Source: Paracoccus sp. TOH
GTDB taxonomy: Bacteria; Pseudomonadota; Alphaproteobacteria; Rhodobacterales; Rhodobacteraceae
Length of the DNA stretch: 64,000 nucleotides
Assembly: GCF_030388245.1 (NCBI RefSeq)
Contig: NZ_CP098361.1
Location: 681,001-745,000, forward strand
Reading direction: 5' to 3'
Shown: positions 18,077 to 27,777 of the stretch, piece after piece
Layout of the letters: every line of letters starts with the position of its first letter
How positions within the stretch are numbered: the stretch's first letter is position 1
The notes under the pieces: model-generated
Databases searched by the model: none
What the model saw: only the letters and a program-made list of their open reading frames with translations
What the model was told of the DNA's origin: nothing
Made by a program: the position numbers and the translations under genes

Positions 18077-19468
18077 GGTCGTGTCTCGGAAGTGGTAGAA
18101 ATTGGATGGCGGCGTAATCTCCGGGTGAACTGACACCCACCCAGCCGGCGGCTGCAACCGCCAGGGAGATCACGCCATGAAGCAGAATACCGACAGCTCG
18201 TCCTTTTCGCTACTGCCCGACGCAGGCGGGTATGATCCGATCGAGGACCGCCTGCGGGCGAATGTCCGGGCCACCATTGAGGCCATGTTCGAAGAGGAAC
18301 TGGCCGACTTTCTTGGACGGCTTCGTTACGGCCGCGGCAACGAGCGGGCCAAGGGCTACCGCCACGGGCATCGCGATCGGCAGCTGACCGGCACATTCGG
18401 CACTGAGACGGTGCGGGTTCCTCGTTCCCGGATCGAGAACGAAGCCGGCAAGATCACCGAATGGCGCTCGAAGGCACTGCCCCGCTACAGGCGGCTGACA
18501 AAGAAGGCCGAGGCCCTGATCGCGGCGGTCTACCTGGCCGGCACCAACACGCGCCGGGTCAAGCGGGCGCTGTTCGGACTGTTCGAGGGGGCGGTGAGCA
18601 AGGACGTGGTCAGCCGGGCCTGGCGCAAGGTGAAGGTCGATTGGGACGCGTGGTCCACCCGCGACCTGGCCGAGGAGGATATCGTGCGGCTCATCCTCGA
18701 CGGCACCGTCATAAAGACCCGGCTGGACCGCAAGGCCACCAACATCTCGGTGCTGGCGGCGATCGGCGTGCGGCGCGACGGACAAAAGGTGCTCCTCTCA
18801 ATCAGGAACATGGGCGGCGAAAGCACGGCTGCCTGGAGCCAATTCCTCGCCGATCTGGACGCGCGGGGCCTGAGGCGGCCCGAGTTCGTGATCGTTGACG
18901 GCGCCCCCGGCCTTGAAGCCGCGCTTGTGGCACTCTGGGGCGGGGACCTGCCCATCCAGCGCTGCACGGTTCACAAGCACCGCAACCTGCTCGGCCACGC
19001 CCCAAAGCGCCTGCATGACGAGCTGAGCGAAGACTACCGCGACATGATCTACGCCGACAGCGCCGCCGAGATCGAGACGCGCCGCAAGGCCTTCCTCCGC
19101 AAGTGGAAGCTCAAGTGCCGGGCCGTTGCCGATAGCCTCGAGGAGGCCGGCGATCGCCTCTTCAGCTTCACCCGCCTCGATCCGTCGCAATGGAAATCCG
19201 CACGGACCACCAACGCCATTGAGCGTCTGAACGAGGAGTTCCGCCGCCGCATCAAGACCCAGACCGTGCTGCCCTGCGCCGAGACCGTGCCGATGCTGCT
19301 CTGGGCGCTCTTGGCGTCAGGGCAGATCCAGATGCGGAAGGTTGACGGCTGGGAAACTCTTTCTCAGCCGCTCGAGCCGATGTCCCTTGACCTCGCGGCC
19401 TGACTGGAGCCATCGTTACATGCCCGGAGCCCGCTGCTCGGCAATTTCCACCACATTCGCGACACAAC
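18077..19468 (+). mobile_element. IS256-family insertion sequence, complete (1,392 bp)
   Basis: The left end starts GGTCGTGTCTCGGAAGTGGT and the right end, read inward, starts GGTTGTGTCGCGAATGTGGT. These imperfect inverted repeats of about 28 bp differ at only a few positions. The element carries one intact transposase gene and is flanked by the 9-bp repeat CTGGAGACG. The intact ends, intact gene and perfect duplication suggest a recent insertion into sbcB. Confidence 0.93.
18177..19403 (+). CDS. IS256-family transposase
   Basis: This is a 408-residue DDE transposase (Transposase_mut family). The first catalytic Asp lies in LILDGTVIKTRLD, the second in FVIVDGAPGLEAAL and the Glu in TTNAIERLNEEFRRR. 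RCTVHKHRNLLG is also characteristic. The start is an ATG preceded by CAGGGAGATCACGCC. The length is normal, with no frameshift. It catalyses copy-out transposition through a circular intermediate, as known for the family. Confidence 0.95.
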   Translation: MKQNTDSSSFSLLPDAGGYDPIEDRLRANVRATIEAMFEEELADFLGRLRYGRGNERAKGYRHGHRDRQLTGTFGTETVRVPRSRIENEAGKITEWRSKALPRYRRLTKKAEALIAAVYLAGTNTRRVKRALFGLFEGAVSKDVVSRAWRKVKVDWDAWSTRDLAEEDIVRLILDGTVIKTRLDRKATNISVLAAIGVRRDGQKVLLSIRNMGGESTAAWSQFLADLDARGLRRPEFVIVDGAPGLEAALVALWGGDLPIQRCTVHKHRNLLGHAPKRLHDELSEDYRDMIYADSAAEIETRRKAFLRKWKLKCRAVADSLEEAGDRLFSFTRLDPSQWKSARTTNAIERLNEEFRRRIKTQTVLPCAETVPMLLWALLASGQIQMRKVDGWETLSQPLEPMSLDLAA

Positions 19469-19477
19469 CTGGAGACG
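19469..19477 (+). repeat. IS256 target site duplication, right copy
   Basis: This is the right-hand copy of CTGGAGACG. The sbcB reading frame resumes at the next base, ACCGGC, with codons for Thr-Gly. Confidence 0.93.
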
Positions 19478-20879
19478 ACCGGCACTTCCCCTGCATTCGA
19501 TCAGCCCCTGCAATTCGCTGCCATTTTGACGGATGATGCGCTCGCGGAGATCGAGCGCGTCAATTTGCGTTGCCGCATCGCGCCGCATGTCATTCCGTCG
19601 CCTTGGGCGCTTGCAGTTACCGGGGTGCGCCCGGCGCAGCTCCTAGACCCGGCTTTGCCGACGTTCTTCGAGCTTGCGCAGCAAATCGGCGCGCTGATCA
19701 AGCGCTGGTCTCCCGCGATCTGGACCGGTTTCAACAGCGTCCGCTTCGATGAGGAAATGCTGCGCCAGGCCTTTTATCAGAACCTGCAGCCCGACATCTT
19801 CGCCACCCAGTTCAACGGCAACACGCGCTTCGATGTGCTGACCGCGCTCTATGCCTTCTGGTATCGTCAGCCTGACCTGTTTGAGTGGCCGGTCGAGGTG
19901 GACGGCAGGTTACGCTTCAATTTGGACCGCATAGCGCCGCTGAACGGCTTTGCTGCACACGATGCGCATGATGCGCTCGGCGATGTCGAGGCGACCATAC
20001 ACATCGCCCGCCGCATCGCCGACCGTGCCCCGGCGCTCTGGGCAGAATTGCTGGCCAACCGGGACAAGGCGCATGTTCAAGCCAGCCTTGAAACCTACCA
20101 GCCCATGGCGCTGGTGGAGCGTTTTGGCGGCGGCCCGCCGCACGCGACCGTCGGCTGCTTCTGTGGGATGTCGGCCAGCAACGCCAATCAGGCGGCCTTC
20201 TTCGATCTTGATGCCACTGATCCGGCAGATCTCCTTGCGGTCGATGACGCAACGCTCTTTGCTGCCGTCGATGCCATACCCAAGGTCATCCGGGCCTTCT
20301 CGATCAATAAGTCACCCGCTTTACTTTCGGTCTCGACGCCCAGCGCTATCCAGGTGCAGCGGGCACATGTGATCGCTACTGCTCCTGACTTCCGGGCGCG
20401 GGTCGCGCAGGCGCTGGCCGCCCGCTTCCCCAAAGATCCTGCGGCACCGCTGCCTCCGGTAGAAAAGCAGATCTATGACGGCTTCTACGGCCATGCGGAC
20501 AAGACTCTCCTTGCCAAGTTCCAGCCTGCGGACTGGCGTCGACGGCAGGAGATCGTGTCCAGTCTTGCAGACCCCCGCCTGCGCCAGCTCGGCCGCCGCC
20601 TCGTCGCGTTTCACGCGCCCGATCTGCTCTCGACCGAAGAGCGCGGGCAATACGAGGCATGGTTGCGGGGGCGCTGGTCTGCACCGGAGGACCGGGAGAC
20701 TGAATGGATGACCACGGTTCGCGCACACGCTGCTCTGGACGAGATGCGGGCCGATGAAGGGCTCGATCTGGGACTTGTCGCCGAGATCGAGATATTCCTG
20801 CAACGGTTTGGTCTGCCGGAAAGCTAACGATCAGAGGCTGTTCAGCTACCAGAATCATTTTATTGCGAGGGACTAATTT

Positions 20880-21782
20880 ATGGTTCTATACTCGCAACAG
20901 GTGAAGGAAAGGCTCGGTGTGCCCCGCAGACAGATCAAACAGCTGAACTGGGGTGCGGAGCGGCGTAACGAGTTCATCGAATTCCGGGTGTTCTGGCATG
21001 GCCGGATCAATCGCTCGGACCTGATGGAAACTTTCGGCATCTCACTCCAGCAGGCATCCCTCGACCTGACGGGCTATGCAGAGCGGTGGAAGCGAAACCT
21101 CGTCTATGACAAGAGCCAGCGTGCCTATGTCCGGGGTCGGAGCTTCAAGCCGCATTTCATAAAGCCTTCCGCCGAGGACTATCTCGCTCAGCTGCGTGCC
21201 CTCGATCAGGGCCTGGTCTCGCGCGAGCAGAGCTGGATCTGTCTGTTTCCAGGCTATGGAACCACGCCGACACCCGCGCGGGGGATTGCGTCCGAAACCC
21301 TGCGCGAGGTGTTGACCGCCATTCATGAGCCATCGGCTCTTGAGGTAACCTACCAGTCGATGTCGCGCCCCGAGCCAAGCGCGCGCTGGATCGAGCCGCA
21401 CTCACTGGCCTTCGACGGGTTTCGCTGGCACGCCCGTGCGTTCTGTCAGAATGACCAGGTGTTCAAGGATTTCCTGCTCTCCCGGATTGTCGAAACAGGC
21501 AAGCACGGGCCGGTCACGGCCGATCCTCAGAGTGATGTCGATTGGCACACGGAGGTCATCCTGGAAATCGGGCCGCATCCTGATCTTTCTCCAACGCAAC
21601 GTCGTGCGATCGAGATGGATTATGGGATGGAGAACGAGCGCGCGCAGATTCCTGTGCGCAAGGCGCTGCTGTTCTATGCGCTCAAGCGTCTCGGCCTCGA
21701 CACGGACCCGGCGGCGCGGCGGCCGCAGGACCAGCAAATTGTACTGATCAGCCAGAATTCCCTGCCAAAGGTCTACGCATGA
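20880..21782 (+). CDS. WYL-domain repressor of the CapW/BrxR type
   Basis: This is a 300-residue protein with three parts. An N-terminal winged helix (FIEFRVFWHGRINRSDLMET, then FGISLQQASLDLTGY) spans about residues 36-75. A central WYL domain (ARWIEPHSLAFDGFRWHARA) lies near 165-190, and a C-terminal WCX-like dimerisation region covers 220-300. The GRINRSDL and QASLDL signatures and the length match BrxR/CapW regulators, which repress BREX, CBASS and other defence operons until a signal, probably a nucleic acid or nucleotide, is sensed. It overlaps the methyltransferase gene by 4 bp and begins 52 bp after sbcB. It therefore heads the operon and probably controls it. Confidence 0.85.
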   Translation: MVLYSQQVKERLGVPRRQIKQLNWGAERRNEFIEFRVFWHGRINRSDLMETFGISLQQASLDLTGYAERWKRNLVYDKSQRAYVRGRSFKPHFIKPSAEDYLAQLRALDQGLVSREQSWICLFPGYGTTPTPARGIASETLREVLTAIHEPSALEVTYQSMSRPEPSARWIEPHSLAFDGFRWHARAFCQNDQVFKDFLLSRIVETGKHGPVTADPQSDVDWHTEVILEIGPHPDLSPTQRRAIEMDYGMENERAQIPVRKALLFYALKRLGLDTDPAARRPQDQQIVLISQNSLPKVYA

Positions 21783-24460
21783 ACCCCACTGAAATTTACG
21801 AGGCCTTGGCCAATCTTGCGAGCAAGCCCTTCGATGCTGCGGAATTTCCCTTCGAGTTCGCCTTGGCGACCGACAACGCACCCGCGACGATCGCGAAGCT
21901 CAAGGGCGGCACCTACAACAAGTCCGACATTCCCGATGGGGTGCTTCTGAACCAGAAGTTCCATTTTTCCCCGGCACTGCCCGGCATGAGCGCGGCGTGT
22001 CTGGATGCCTTGCGGGCCAGCAAGCGAAACGCGAAGCACCGGCCCGCTATTCTGATCGCCACAGACGGACAAGAAATCGCCGCCGAGCATCCAAAGTCCG
22101 GCGACACCCTTTATTGCGCCTTTTCGGAACTTGGCGACCGCTTCGGCTTTTTCCTGCCCGCCGCCGGGAAGGAACGCTACCGCGCGGCCGAGGAGAACCC
22201 GGTTGACGTCAAGGTCGCGGGCAAGCTGGCCAAGCTTTACGACGCGCTGATCCGCAAGAACCCGGACTGGGCAGAAAAGGCGCGTCAGCATGACATGAAC
22301 CAGCTGATGACCCGGCTGATCTTCTGCATGTTTGCCGAAGATGTCGGTATCTTCCCCGAAAATCAGTTCAGCCGCCTGATCTTCACCCATGCCGGCGACC
22401 GGGGTGAAGGGATGCGTGAGGTGTTGATCAACGCTTTCACCGCGATGAACACGCCCAAGCCGGACAGAGGCGGGCTGCCCGCCTGGACGCGCGAGTTCGA
22501 ATACGTCAACGGCGGCCTCTTTGCCGGCCGCATCGACGCGCCGGTGTTCGACGTGACCGCCACCCGGTATCTCAAGGATGTCTGTGGCGAGACCTGGACC
22601 GGGATCAACCCGGACATCTTCGGCTCGATGATCCAGTCGGTGGCGAACGCCAAATTGCGGTCGGAACTGGGGATGCACTATACCAGTGTCCCGAACATCA
22701 TGAAGGTGCTGGGGCCGCTGTTCCTTGATGATCTTGATGCCGAAATCGAAAAGGCTTGGGGGCGCGAGCGGGCCTTGCGGCAGGTGCTGGAGCGGATCGG
22801 GAAAATCCGGGTGTTCGACCCGGCCTGTGGCTCGGGGAATTTTCTTGTCGTCGCCTATCGGTCCCTGCGCGAGCGCGAGATCAGGATTCTGACGCGGCTT
22901 GCCGAACTGACCGGCGGTGCCCAGACCGAAATGTGGTCGGTGGTGCCGATCCGGAACTTCTATGGCATTGAACTGACCGATTTTGCCGTGGAAACGGCCA
23001 AGTTGGCGCTGTTCATCGCCGAGTATCAGGCCAACGCCCTGTTCAAGGAGGCGTTTGGCCGCAAGCCCGCCGACCTGCCGCTGAGGGACGCAGCGAACAT
23101 CATCTGCGACAACGCGCTGCGGGTTGACTGGGAAACGGTCTGCCCGCCGCCGGAGGATGGCGGCGAGGTGTTCATCGCGGGGAATCCGCCCTGGATCTGG
23201 TCCAACGAGCAATCGGAGGTCCAGAAATCAGAAATGCGGGATATCTTTGCCGCGCGGATGAGCACATTCGGTACTCTCGACTATGTGTCGGGTTGGTTGA
23301 TGAAGGCAGTCGATTACGTAGCCGAAAACGGAGCAAATTGCGCACTGGTGACGACGAATTCTATCACACAAGGACAATCAGTACCTTTCCTTTGGCCCAC
23401 CTTGCTCGAACAAGGTGTTGAGCTTTGCTTCGCGCATTCAACCTTTCAGTGGTCAAACAATGCGTCCGGAAATGCCACAGTTGATGCCGTAATTCTCGGA
23501 TTTTCGCGGAAAACCGATGCACCCAAACGCTTTTTCCATGACGGGTTCGAAGAAAAATGCTCGGTGATCTCACCCTATCTCATCCCGAACATTGACGTTA
23601 TCGTCGAAAAATCGAGTACGTCGCTCTTTGGGCTTCCGAGCATGGAGTACGGAAGCAAGCCGATTGATGGAGGCCAACTGATTCTGTCACCCGAAGAGGC
23701 GAGTGACCTTCGAAGCTCCCATCCCGAAATCGGGCACTTGATCAAGCGGGTCTACGGTTCGGATGAACTTATTTATGACCGCATGCGGTATTGTCTTCAT
23801 ATTGATGACGCTGATTTGCCCTTGGCCCTAAGTGTTCCCGAAATCTCCCGCCGTATCGAAAATGTGCGCGGGACACGACAGAAGAGCACGGATGCCGGTG
23901 CCCGAAAGGCAGCGCAACGAGCGCATCAATTTCGAGAGCACCGCGCGCAGAAGATTTCTGCGATTTACCTGCCTGCGGTATCTTCCGAAAATAGGCTCTA
24001 TCTGACACCTATCATCGTTGGCACCAGCGATGCCTGCACCAATCGCAACTTCGTCCTTTACGACGCGCCCGAGTGGTGCCTGTTGATCCTTTCCTCGACC
24101 CTTCACCGGCTCTGGGTTCTTACAGTCTGCGGCAAGCTGCAGAAGCGTCCTAACTATTCCAACACCCTCGGCTGGAACACCTTCCCGGTCCCGAAATTCA
24201 CCGGCGATCAACTGGCCGCCCTGACCGCCTCGGCCATGGCCATCCTGCGCTGTCGCTATGGCCATTACCCGGCGACCATTGCCCAGCTTTATGATCCCGA
24301 CAAGATGCCCGACGATCTGCGCGCCGCCCACAAGGCGAACGATGACCTGCTGGAAAGCATGTATATCGGCCGCCCGTTCCGCAATGACACCGAGCGGCTG
24401 GAGCACCTGTTCAAGCTCTATGCCGCGCGGGCGAAGAAGCTGAAGAAGGGGACCGCCTGA
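21779..24460 (+). CDS. MmeI-like class I SAM-dependent DNA (adenine-N6) methyltransferase
   Basis: This is an 893-residue protein. Motif I DPACGSGNFL begins at residue 347 and the catalytic motif NPPW is at 469-472, as in N6-adenine DNA methyltransferases. LGMHYTSVPNIMKVLGPLFL ahead of motif I is characteristic of the MmeI-like group. The region after residue 520 should be the target recognition domain. MmeI itself has an N-terminal nuclease. Here the first 170 residues show no PD-ExK motif, so cleavage must come from another subunit. The gene overlaps the regulator by 4 bp and the helicase by 1 bp. The likely role is self-DNA marking, or modification-dependent assembly, in a defence cassette. 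Confidence 0.85.
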   Translation: MNPTEIYEALANLASKPFDAAEFPFEFALATDNAPATIAKLKGGTYNKSDIPDGVLLNQKFHFSPALPGMSAACLDALRASKRNAKHRPAILIATDGQEIAAEHPKSGDTLYCAFSELGDRFGFFLPAAGKERYRAAEENPVDVKVAGKLAKLYDALIRKNPDWAEKARQHDMNQLMTRLIFCMFAEDVGIFPENQFSRLIFTHAGDRGEGMREVLINAFTAMNTPKPDRGGLPAWTREFEYVNGGLFAGRIDAPVFDVTATRYLKDVCGETWTGINPDIFGSMIQSVANAKLRSELGMHYTSVPNIMKVLGPLFLDDLDAEIEKAWGRERALRQVLERIGKIRVFDPACGSGNFLVVAYRSLREREIRILTRLAELTGGAQTEMWSVVPIRNFYGIELTDFAVETAKLALFIAEYQANALFKEAFGRKPADLPLRDAANIICDNALRVDWETVCPPPEDGGEVFIAGNPPWIWSNEQSEVQKSEMRDIFAARMSTFGTLDYVSGWLMKAVDYVAENGANCALVTTNSITQGQSVPFLWPTLLEQGVELCFAHSTFQWSNNASGNATVDAVILGFSRKTDAPKRFFHDGFEEKCSVISPYLIPNIDVIVEKSSTSLFGLPSMEYGSKPIDGGQLILSPEEASDLRSSHPEIGHLIKRVYGSDELIYDRMRYCLHIDDADLPLALSVPEISRRIENVRGTRQKSTDAGARKAAQRAHQFREHRAQKISAIYLPAVSSENRLYLTPIIVGTSDACTNRNFVLYDAPEWCLLILSSTLHRLWVLTVCGKLQKRPNYSNTLGWNTFPVPKFTGDQLAALTASAMAILRCRYGHYPATIAQLYDPDKMPDDLRAAHKANDDLLESMYIGRPFRNDTERLEHLFKLYAARAKKLKKGTA

Positions 24461-26535
24461 TGTCCGATTTCGTTCGCGTCACCTATGGCCAGACCGGCAA
24501 GACGCAGGAGCCGAACCCGATGGGCATGCGCCCCATGCAGGCCCGGGTCTATGACGCCCGCGCGGCCCAGTTCATCCTGCTGAAGGCGCCGCCCGCCGCC
24601 GGGAAATCCCGCGCGCTGATGTTTGTGGCACTGGACAAGCTGGAAAACCAGGGGGTGGGCAAGGTCATCGTCTGCGTCCCGGAAACCTCGATCGGCGCCT
24701 CGTTCCGGTCAACCGACCTCACGTCGCACGGGTTCTTTGCGGACTGGCAGGTGGACCCGCGCTGGAACCTCTGCCTGAGCGGTGCCGAGGAAGGCGCGAC
24801 CAGCGGCAAGGTGCGCGCGGTGCGCGACTTCATGGCATCCGGGGACCGGGTGCTGGTCTGCACCCATGCCACCTTCCGTTTCGCCTTCGATGAGATCGCC
24901 GAGGACGAGGGGACGGCGGCCTTCGACGATTGCCTGGTCGCCATCGACGAATTCCACCATGTCAGCGCCGGGGATGACAACCGGCTGGGTGAAATCCTGC
25001 GCCGCATCCTGAACCGGGGTCAGGCGCATGTGATGGCGATGACCGGATCCTATTTCCGGGGCGACAGCATCCCGGTCCTGCGGCCCGAGGATGAAGCGCG
25101 GTTCCGGTCGATCACCTACAGCTATTACGAGCAGCTGGACGGGTACCGGTTCCTGAAAAGCCTTGGAATTTCCTACAGTTTCTACCGGGACCAGTATATC
25201 AGCGCGATCCCCGAGGTGCTGAACCCGGACCTGAAGACCATCATCCATATCCCGCATCGCGGCTCGGCCGAGGCCTATGATGTCAAGCAGTCCGAGGTGG
25301 GGGCGATCCTGAGTTGCATCGGCGAGGTGATCGGCCGGGAAGAGCAGACCGGATTCGATCTGGTCCGGCTCCCCGATGGGCGCGTTCTGAAGGTGGCGGA
25401 CCTGGTGGACGACGGGCCGGAGCGCGATCTGGTGAAGGCCTCGCTGACGCGCGAGATTGTCGGGCCGGACGGCAAGCGCGACGATGATACGGACCGGGCC
25501 AAGGTGGACCTGATCATCGCCCTCGGGATGGCGAAAGAGGGGTTCGATTGGGTCTGGTGCGAGCATGCGCTGACCATCGGCTATCGTTCCTCGCTGACAG
25601 AGATCATCCAGATCATCGGCCGTGCGACCCGCGACGCCCCCGGCAAGCGCCATGCCCAGTTCACCAATCTGGTGGCGGAACCCGGTGTCGAGACCGGGGT
25701 GGTCACGGACGCGGTCAATGACATGCTGAAGGCGATCTCGGGGGCGCTCCTGATGGAGCAGGTCCTGCAACCGAACTTCCGGTTCTACAGGCGCGAAGAT
25801 GGCGATACCCGACCTCCGGTCGAGGTGGACGGCGAGGGCCGGGTTCATATCGGGATCGGTGGCTTGATGGCCCCGCCGACGGACCGCGCGCGGGCGATCG
25901 TCGAGAATGACATGCACGAACTGGTGGCGCAGGCATGCCAGCAGATGGACCGGCGCACGGTCGCGGATGACGTGGCCCCGGAGGTCGCGACCCAATTGGT
26001 GCTGACCAATATCATCGAGAAGACGTATGAAGACCTTACCCCCGATGAAACCGAAGCCATCCGGCAAGACCTGGCCGCCCGCATGAACATCGCCGCAATC
26101 GCGCGCCGACTGGCTCAGGAAGAGATGGAAAGTGGCGAGCAGCAGCCCGTCGAGGATAGCGGCGCGGACGAAGAGCGGTCGCCGGACGCGCTGAACCTGA
26201 TCCGGATGGTGAAGAAGTTCATCAACGTGCGCGAACTGGACATCGACCTTATCGACTCCATTAACCCGTTCCGGGAAGGGTTCGATATCGCATCCAAGGC
26301 GTTGGACACCCCGCTGCTCCAGCAAATTCAGAGCGCCATGGTCGCTCAGCGCGTCCAGATGACCGAAGAGGAGGCGCTGGTCCTCTGGCCCCGGATCAAG
26401 CGGTTCACTGCCCAGGAAGGGCGCCCCCCAAACCCCAACTCGCCGGACGATCTGGAACGTCGCCTTGCAGAGGCCCATGCCTACATCCGCACGAAAAAGG
26501 CGGAGCGGATGCGCGCTGCTCAAGGGGGGTCGTGA
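24460..26535 (+). CDS. SF2 DEAD/DEAH-type helicase of the defence cassette
   Basis: This is a 691-residue protein. It has a Q-motif-like MRPMQARVYD, Walker A APPAAGKS (43-50), motif II DEFHH (163-167), motif III MAMTGSY and motif VI QIIGRATR (384-391), typical of restriction-type SF2 translocases. Nuclease motifs are not visible. The C-terminal 60 residues (FTAQEGRPPNPNSPDDLERR) resemble helicase-associated (HA) repeats, and a similar pattern begins the next protein. The start codon overlaps the methyltransferase stop by one base. It probably provides ATP-driven translocation or unwinding to a complex with the methyltransferase and the GIY-YIG nuclease. Confidence 0.85.
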   Translation: MSDFVRVTYGQTGKTQEPNPMGMRPMQARVYDARAAQFILLKAPPAAGKSRALMFVALDKLENQGVGKVIVCVPETSIGASFRSTDLTSHGFFADWQVDPRWNLCLSGAEEGATSGKVRAVRDFMASGDRVLVCTHATFRFAFDEIAEDEGTAAFDDCLVAIDEFHHVSAGDDNRLGEILRRILNRGQAHVMAMTGSYFRGDSIPVLRPEDEARFRSITYSYYEQLDGYRFLKSLGISYSFYRDQYISAIPEVLNPDLKTIIHIPHRGSAEAYDVKQSEVGAILSCIGEVIGREEQTGFDLVRLPDGRVLKVADLVDDGPERDLVKASLTREIVGPDGKRDDDTDRAKVDLIIALGMAKEGFDWVWCEHALTIGYRSSLTEIIQIIGRATRDAPGKRHAQFTNLVAEPGVETGVVTDAVNDMLKAISGALLMEQVLQPNFRFYRREDGDTRPPVEVDGEGRVHIGIGGLMAPPTDRARAIVENDMHELVAQACQQMDRRTVADDVAPEVATQLVLTNIIEKTYEDLTPDETEAIRQDLAARMNIAAIARRLAQEEMESGEQQPVEDSGADEERSPDALNLIRMVKKFINVRELDIDLIDSINPFREGFDIASKALDTPLLQQIQSAMVAQRVQMTEEEALVLWPRIKRFTAQEGRPPNPNSPDDLERRLAEAHAYIRTKKAERMRAAQGGS

Positions 26536-26538
26536 CGG

Positions 26539-27777
26539 GTGCCCCGATACAGGTCGATCGACGAAGTCCTTGAGGAAGAGGACGAACTGGGCCTTCTGAA
26601 CGTAACCCTGCGGCCCCGCGCTACCCGATCACCTGAGCGGGAGCGGGATGCCCAGTTGGTCACGGAGGTGAACGCATTCTTTGAACGGCATGGCCGTGTC
26701 CCGGATGCGGCGGCGGCAGATCATGACGAGATGCGTCTTGGCATGATCTGGAGCCGGCTGGTTGCCAAAGGGGATGCACCCGATCTGCTGGATGTCGATC
26801 GCAATGGCCTTTTGTCTGGCGGACAATTTGAGCTGATACCCGAACCGTTAGCGGCGGAACACAACTGGCGCGACGATGTGGATAACGACGAAGTGCCTGC
26901 TTCTCTTGATGACATCTTTGACGACGAGGAACTCGACGTTTCAGAGGCATTGACCGTGATCCGAAACGTGACCCCGGCGGAGGAACGGCTGGTTCCGGAT
27001 CACCGGGCCGAGTTCTACCCCTGTCACGATTTTGACCGCTTCCGCGCGATGTTCGAGGGAACCCAGGCCGCGCTGGAGGCCGGCGACCGTGAGGTGCGCC
27101 CGATCAATCCGAATGAGGAGGTCAGAGTCGACGAAGGTTCCCTCTTCATTCGAAAGGGCTTGCTGACCTATGTCGCCGAGAAGGCGGAAATGACCGCTCG
27201 CGCAGGAAAACGCGATCACAGGCTCCGCATCATCTTCTCAAACGGCACGGAGAGCGATCCGCTCTTGTCGTCCTTCCGAAAGGCGCTCGCAGACGATCCT
27301 ACCTCCCGCGCAATCCACAGGCACGGCATGGGGGCGTTGGATCCCGATTGGGAGGCAGACCGGATCGATCTGACTGGGACCGTTTACGTGCTTCGGAGCA
27401 AGTCGAACGAACCACAAATCGTTGAAGTGCGGAATATACTCCTGAAAATTGGAGTGACGACACAAGAGGTGCGCCGCCGGATTGCCGATGCGCGCAATGA
27501 TCCGACCTTCTTGCTGGCTCCGGTCGAGGTCGTCGCCACCTATGATCTCGTCAATCTGTCCTGGCGAAAAGTGGAGGGACTCCTGCACCGATTCTTTGAT
27601 GCTGCCCGTCCGCGAGACCTGTGGATCACGGACCGTTTCGGCCGAAAGGTCTATCCGCGGGAATGGTTCTACGTTTTGCCGGAGCACGTGAGCAGGGCGG
27701 TCCAGGCAATCAAGGACGGCACCCTTCACCAGATTGAATACGATCCGGAAACACAATCAATCCGGAAGAAAACCTGA
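26539..27777 (+). CDS. GIY-YIG (T5orf172/MUG113-like) nuclease of the defence cassette
   Basis: This is a 412-residue protein started at the GTG at 26539, 3 bp after the helicase stop. The C-terminal domain has the GIY-YIG core, with TVYVLRS (281-287), LKIGVTT (302-308), an RRRIADARND helix that supplies the catalytic Arg, and Glu346 in KVEGLLHRFF. All four expected catalytic elements are present. The N-terminal 80 residues contain an HA-like motif (FFERHGRVPDAAAADHDEMR), and the middle is acidic. It is the only recognisable nuclease of the operon, so it probably cuts DNA selected by the methyltransferase-helicase partners. No promoter separates it from the upstream genes. Confidence 0.83.
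   Translation: MPRYRSIDEVLEEEDELGLLNVTLRPRATRSPERERDAQLVTEVNAFFERHGRVPDAAAADHDEMRLGMIWSRLVAKGDAPDLLDVDRNGLLSGGQFELIPEPLAAEHNWRDDVDNDEVPASLDDIFDDEELDVSEALTVIRNVTPAEERLVPDHRAEFYPCHDFDRFRAMFEGTQAALEAGDREVRPINPNEEVRVDEGSLFIRKGLLTYVAEKAEMTARAGKRDHRLRIIFSNGTESDPLLSSFRKALADDPTSRAIHRHGMGALDPDWEADRIDLTGTVYVLRSKSNEPQIVEVRNILLKIGVTTQEVRRRIADARNDPTFLLAPVEVVATYDLVNLSWRKVEGLLHRFFDAARPRDLWITDRFGRKVYPREWFYVLPEHVSRAVQAIKDGTLHQIEYDPETQSIRKKT

Larger units (their letters stand above)
18047..20827 (+). pseudogene. sbcB: Exonuclease I (SbcB), split by an IS256 element
   Basis: The first ten codons (18047-18076) read MTFAFYDLET, the ExoI box of DEDDh exonucleases. After the IS256 insertion the frame resumes at 19478 with TGTSPAFDQPLQFAAILTDD and continues to 20827. 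Removing the IS and one copy of the 9-bp duplication restores a 459-residue protein of normal ExoI length. Further ExoI signatures are WTGFNSVRFDEEMLRQAFYQ, HDAHDALGDVEATI and a C-terminal helical domain. ExoI degrades single-stranded DNA 3'-5' and works with RecJ and mismatch repair. The nuclease active-site aspartate and glutamate (DLET) are separated from the rest, so a downstream restart (for example the ATG at 19526) would give an inactive protein. Confidence 0.93.
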
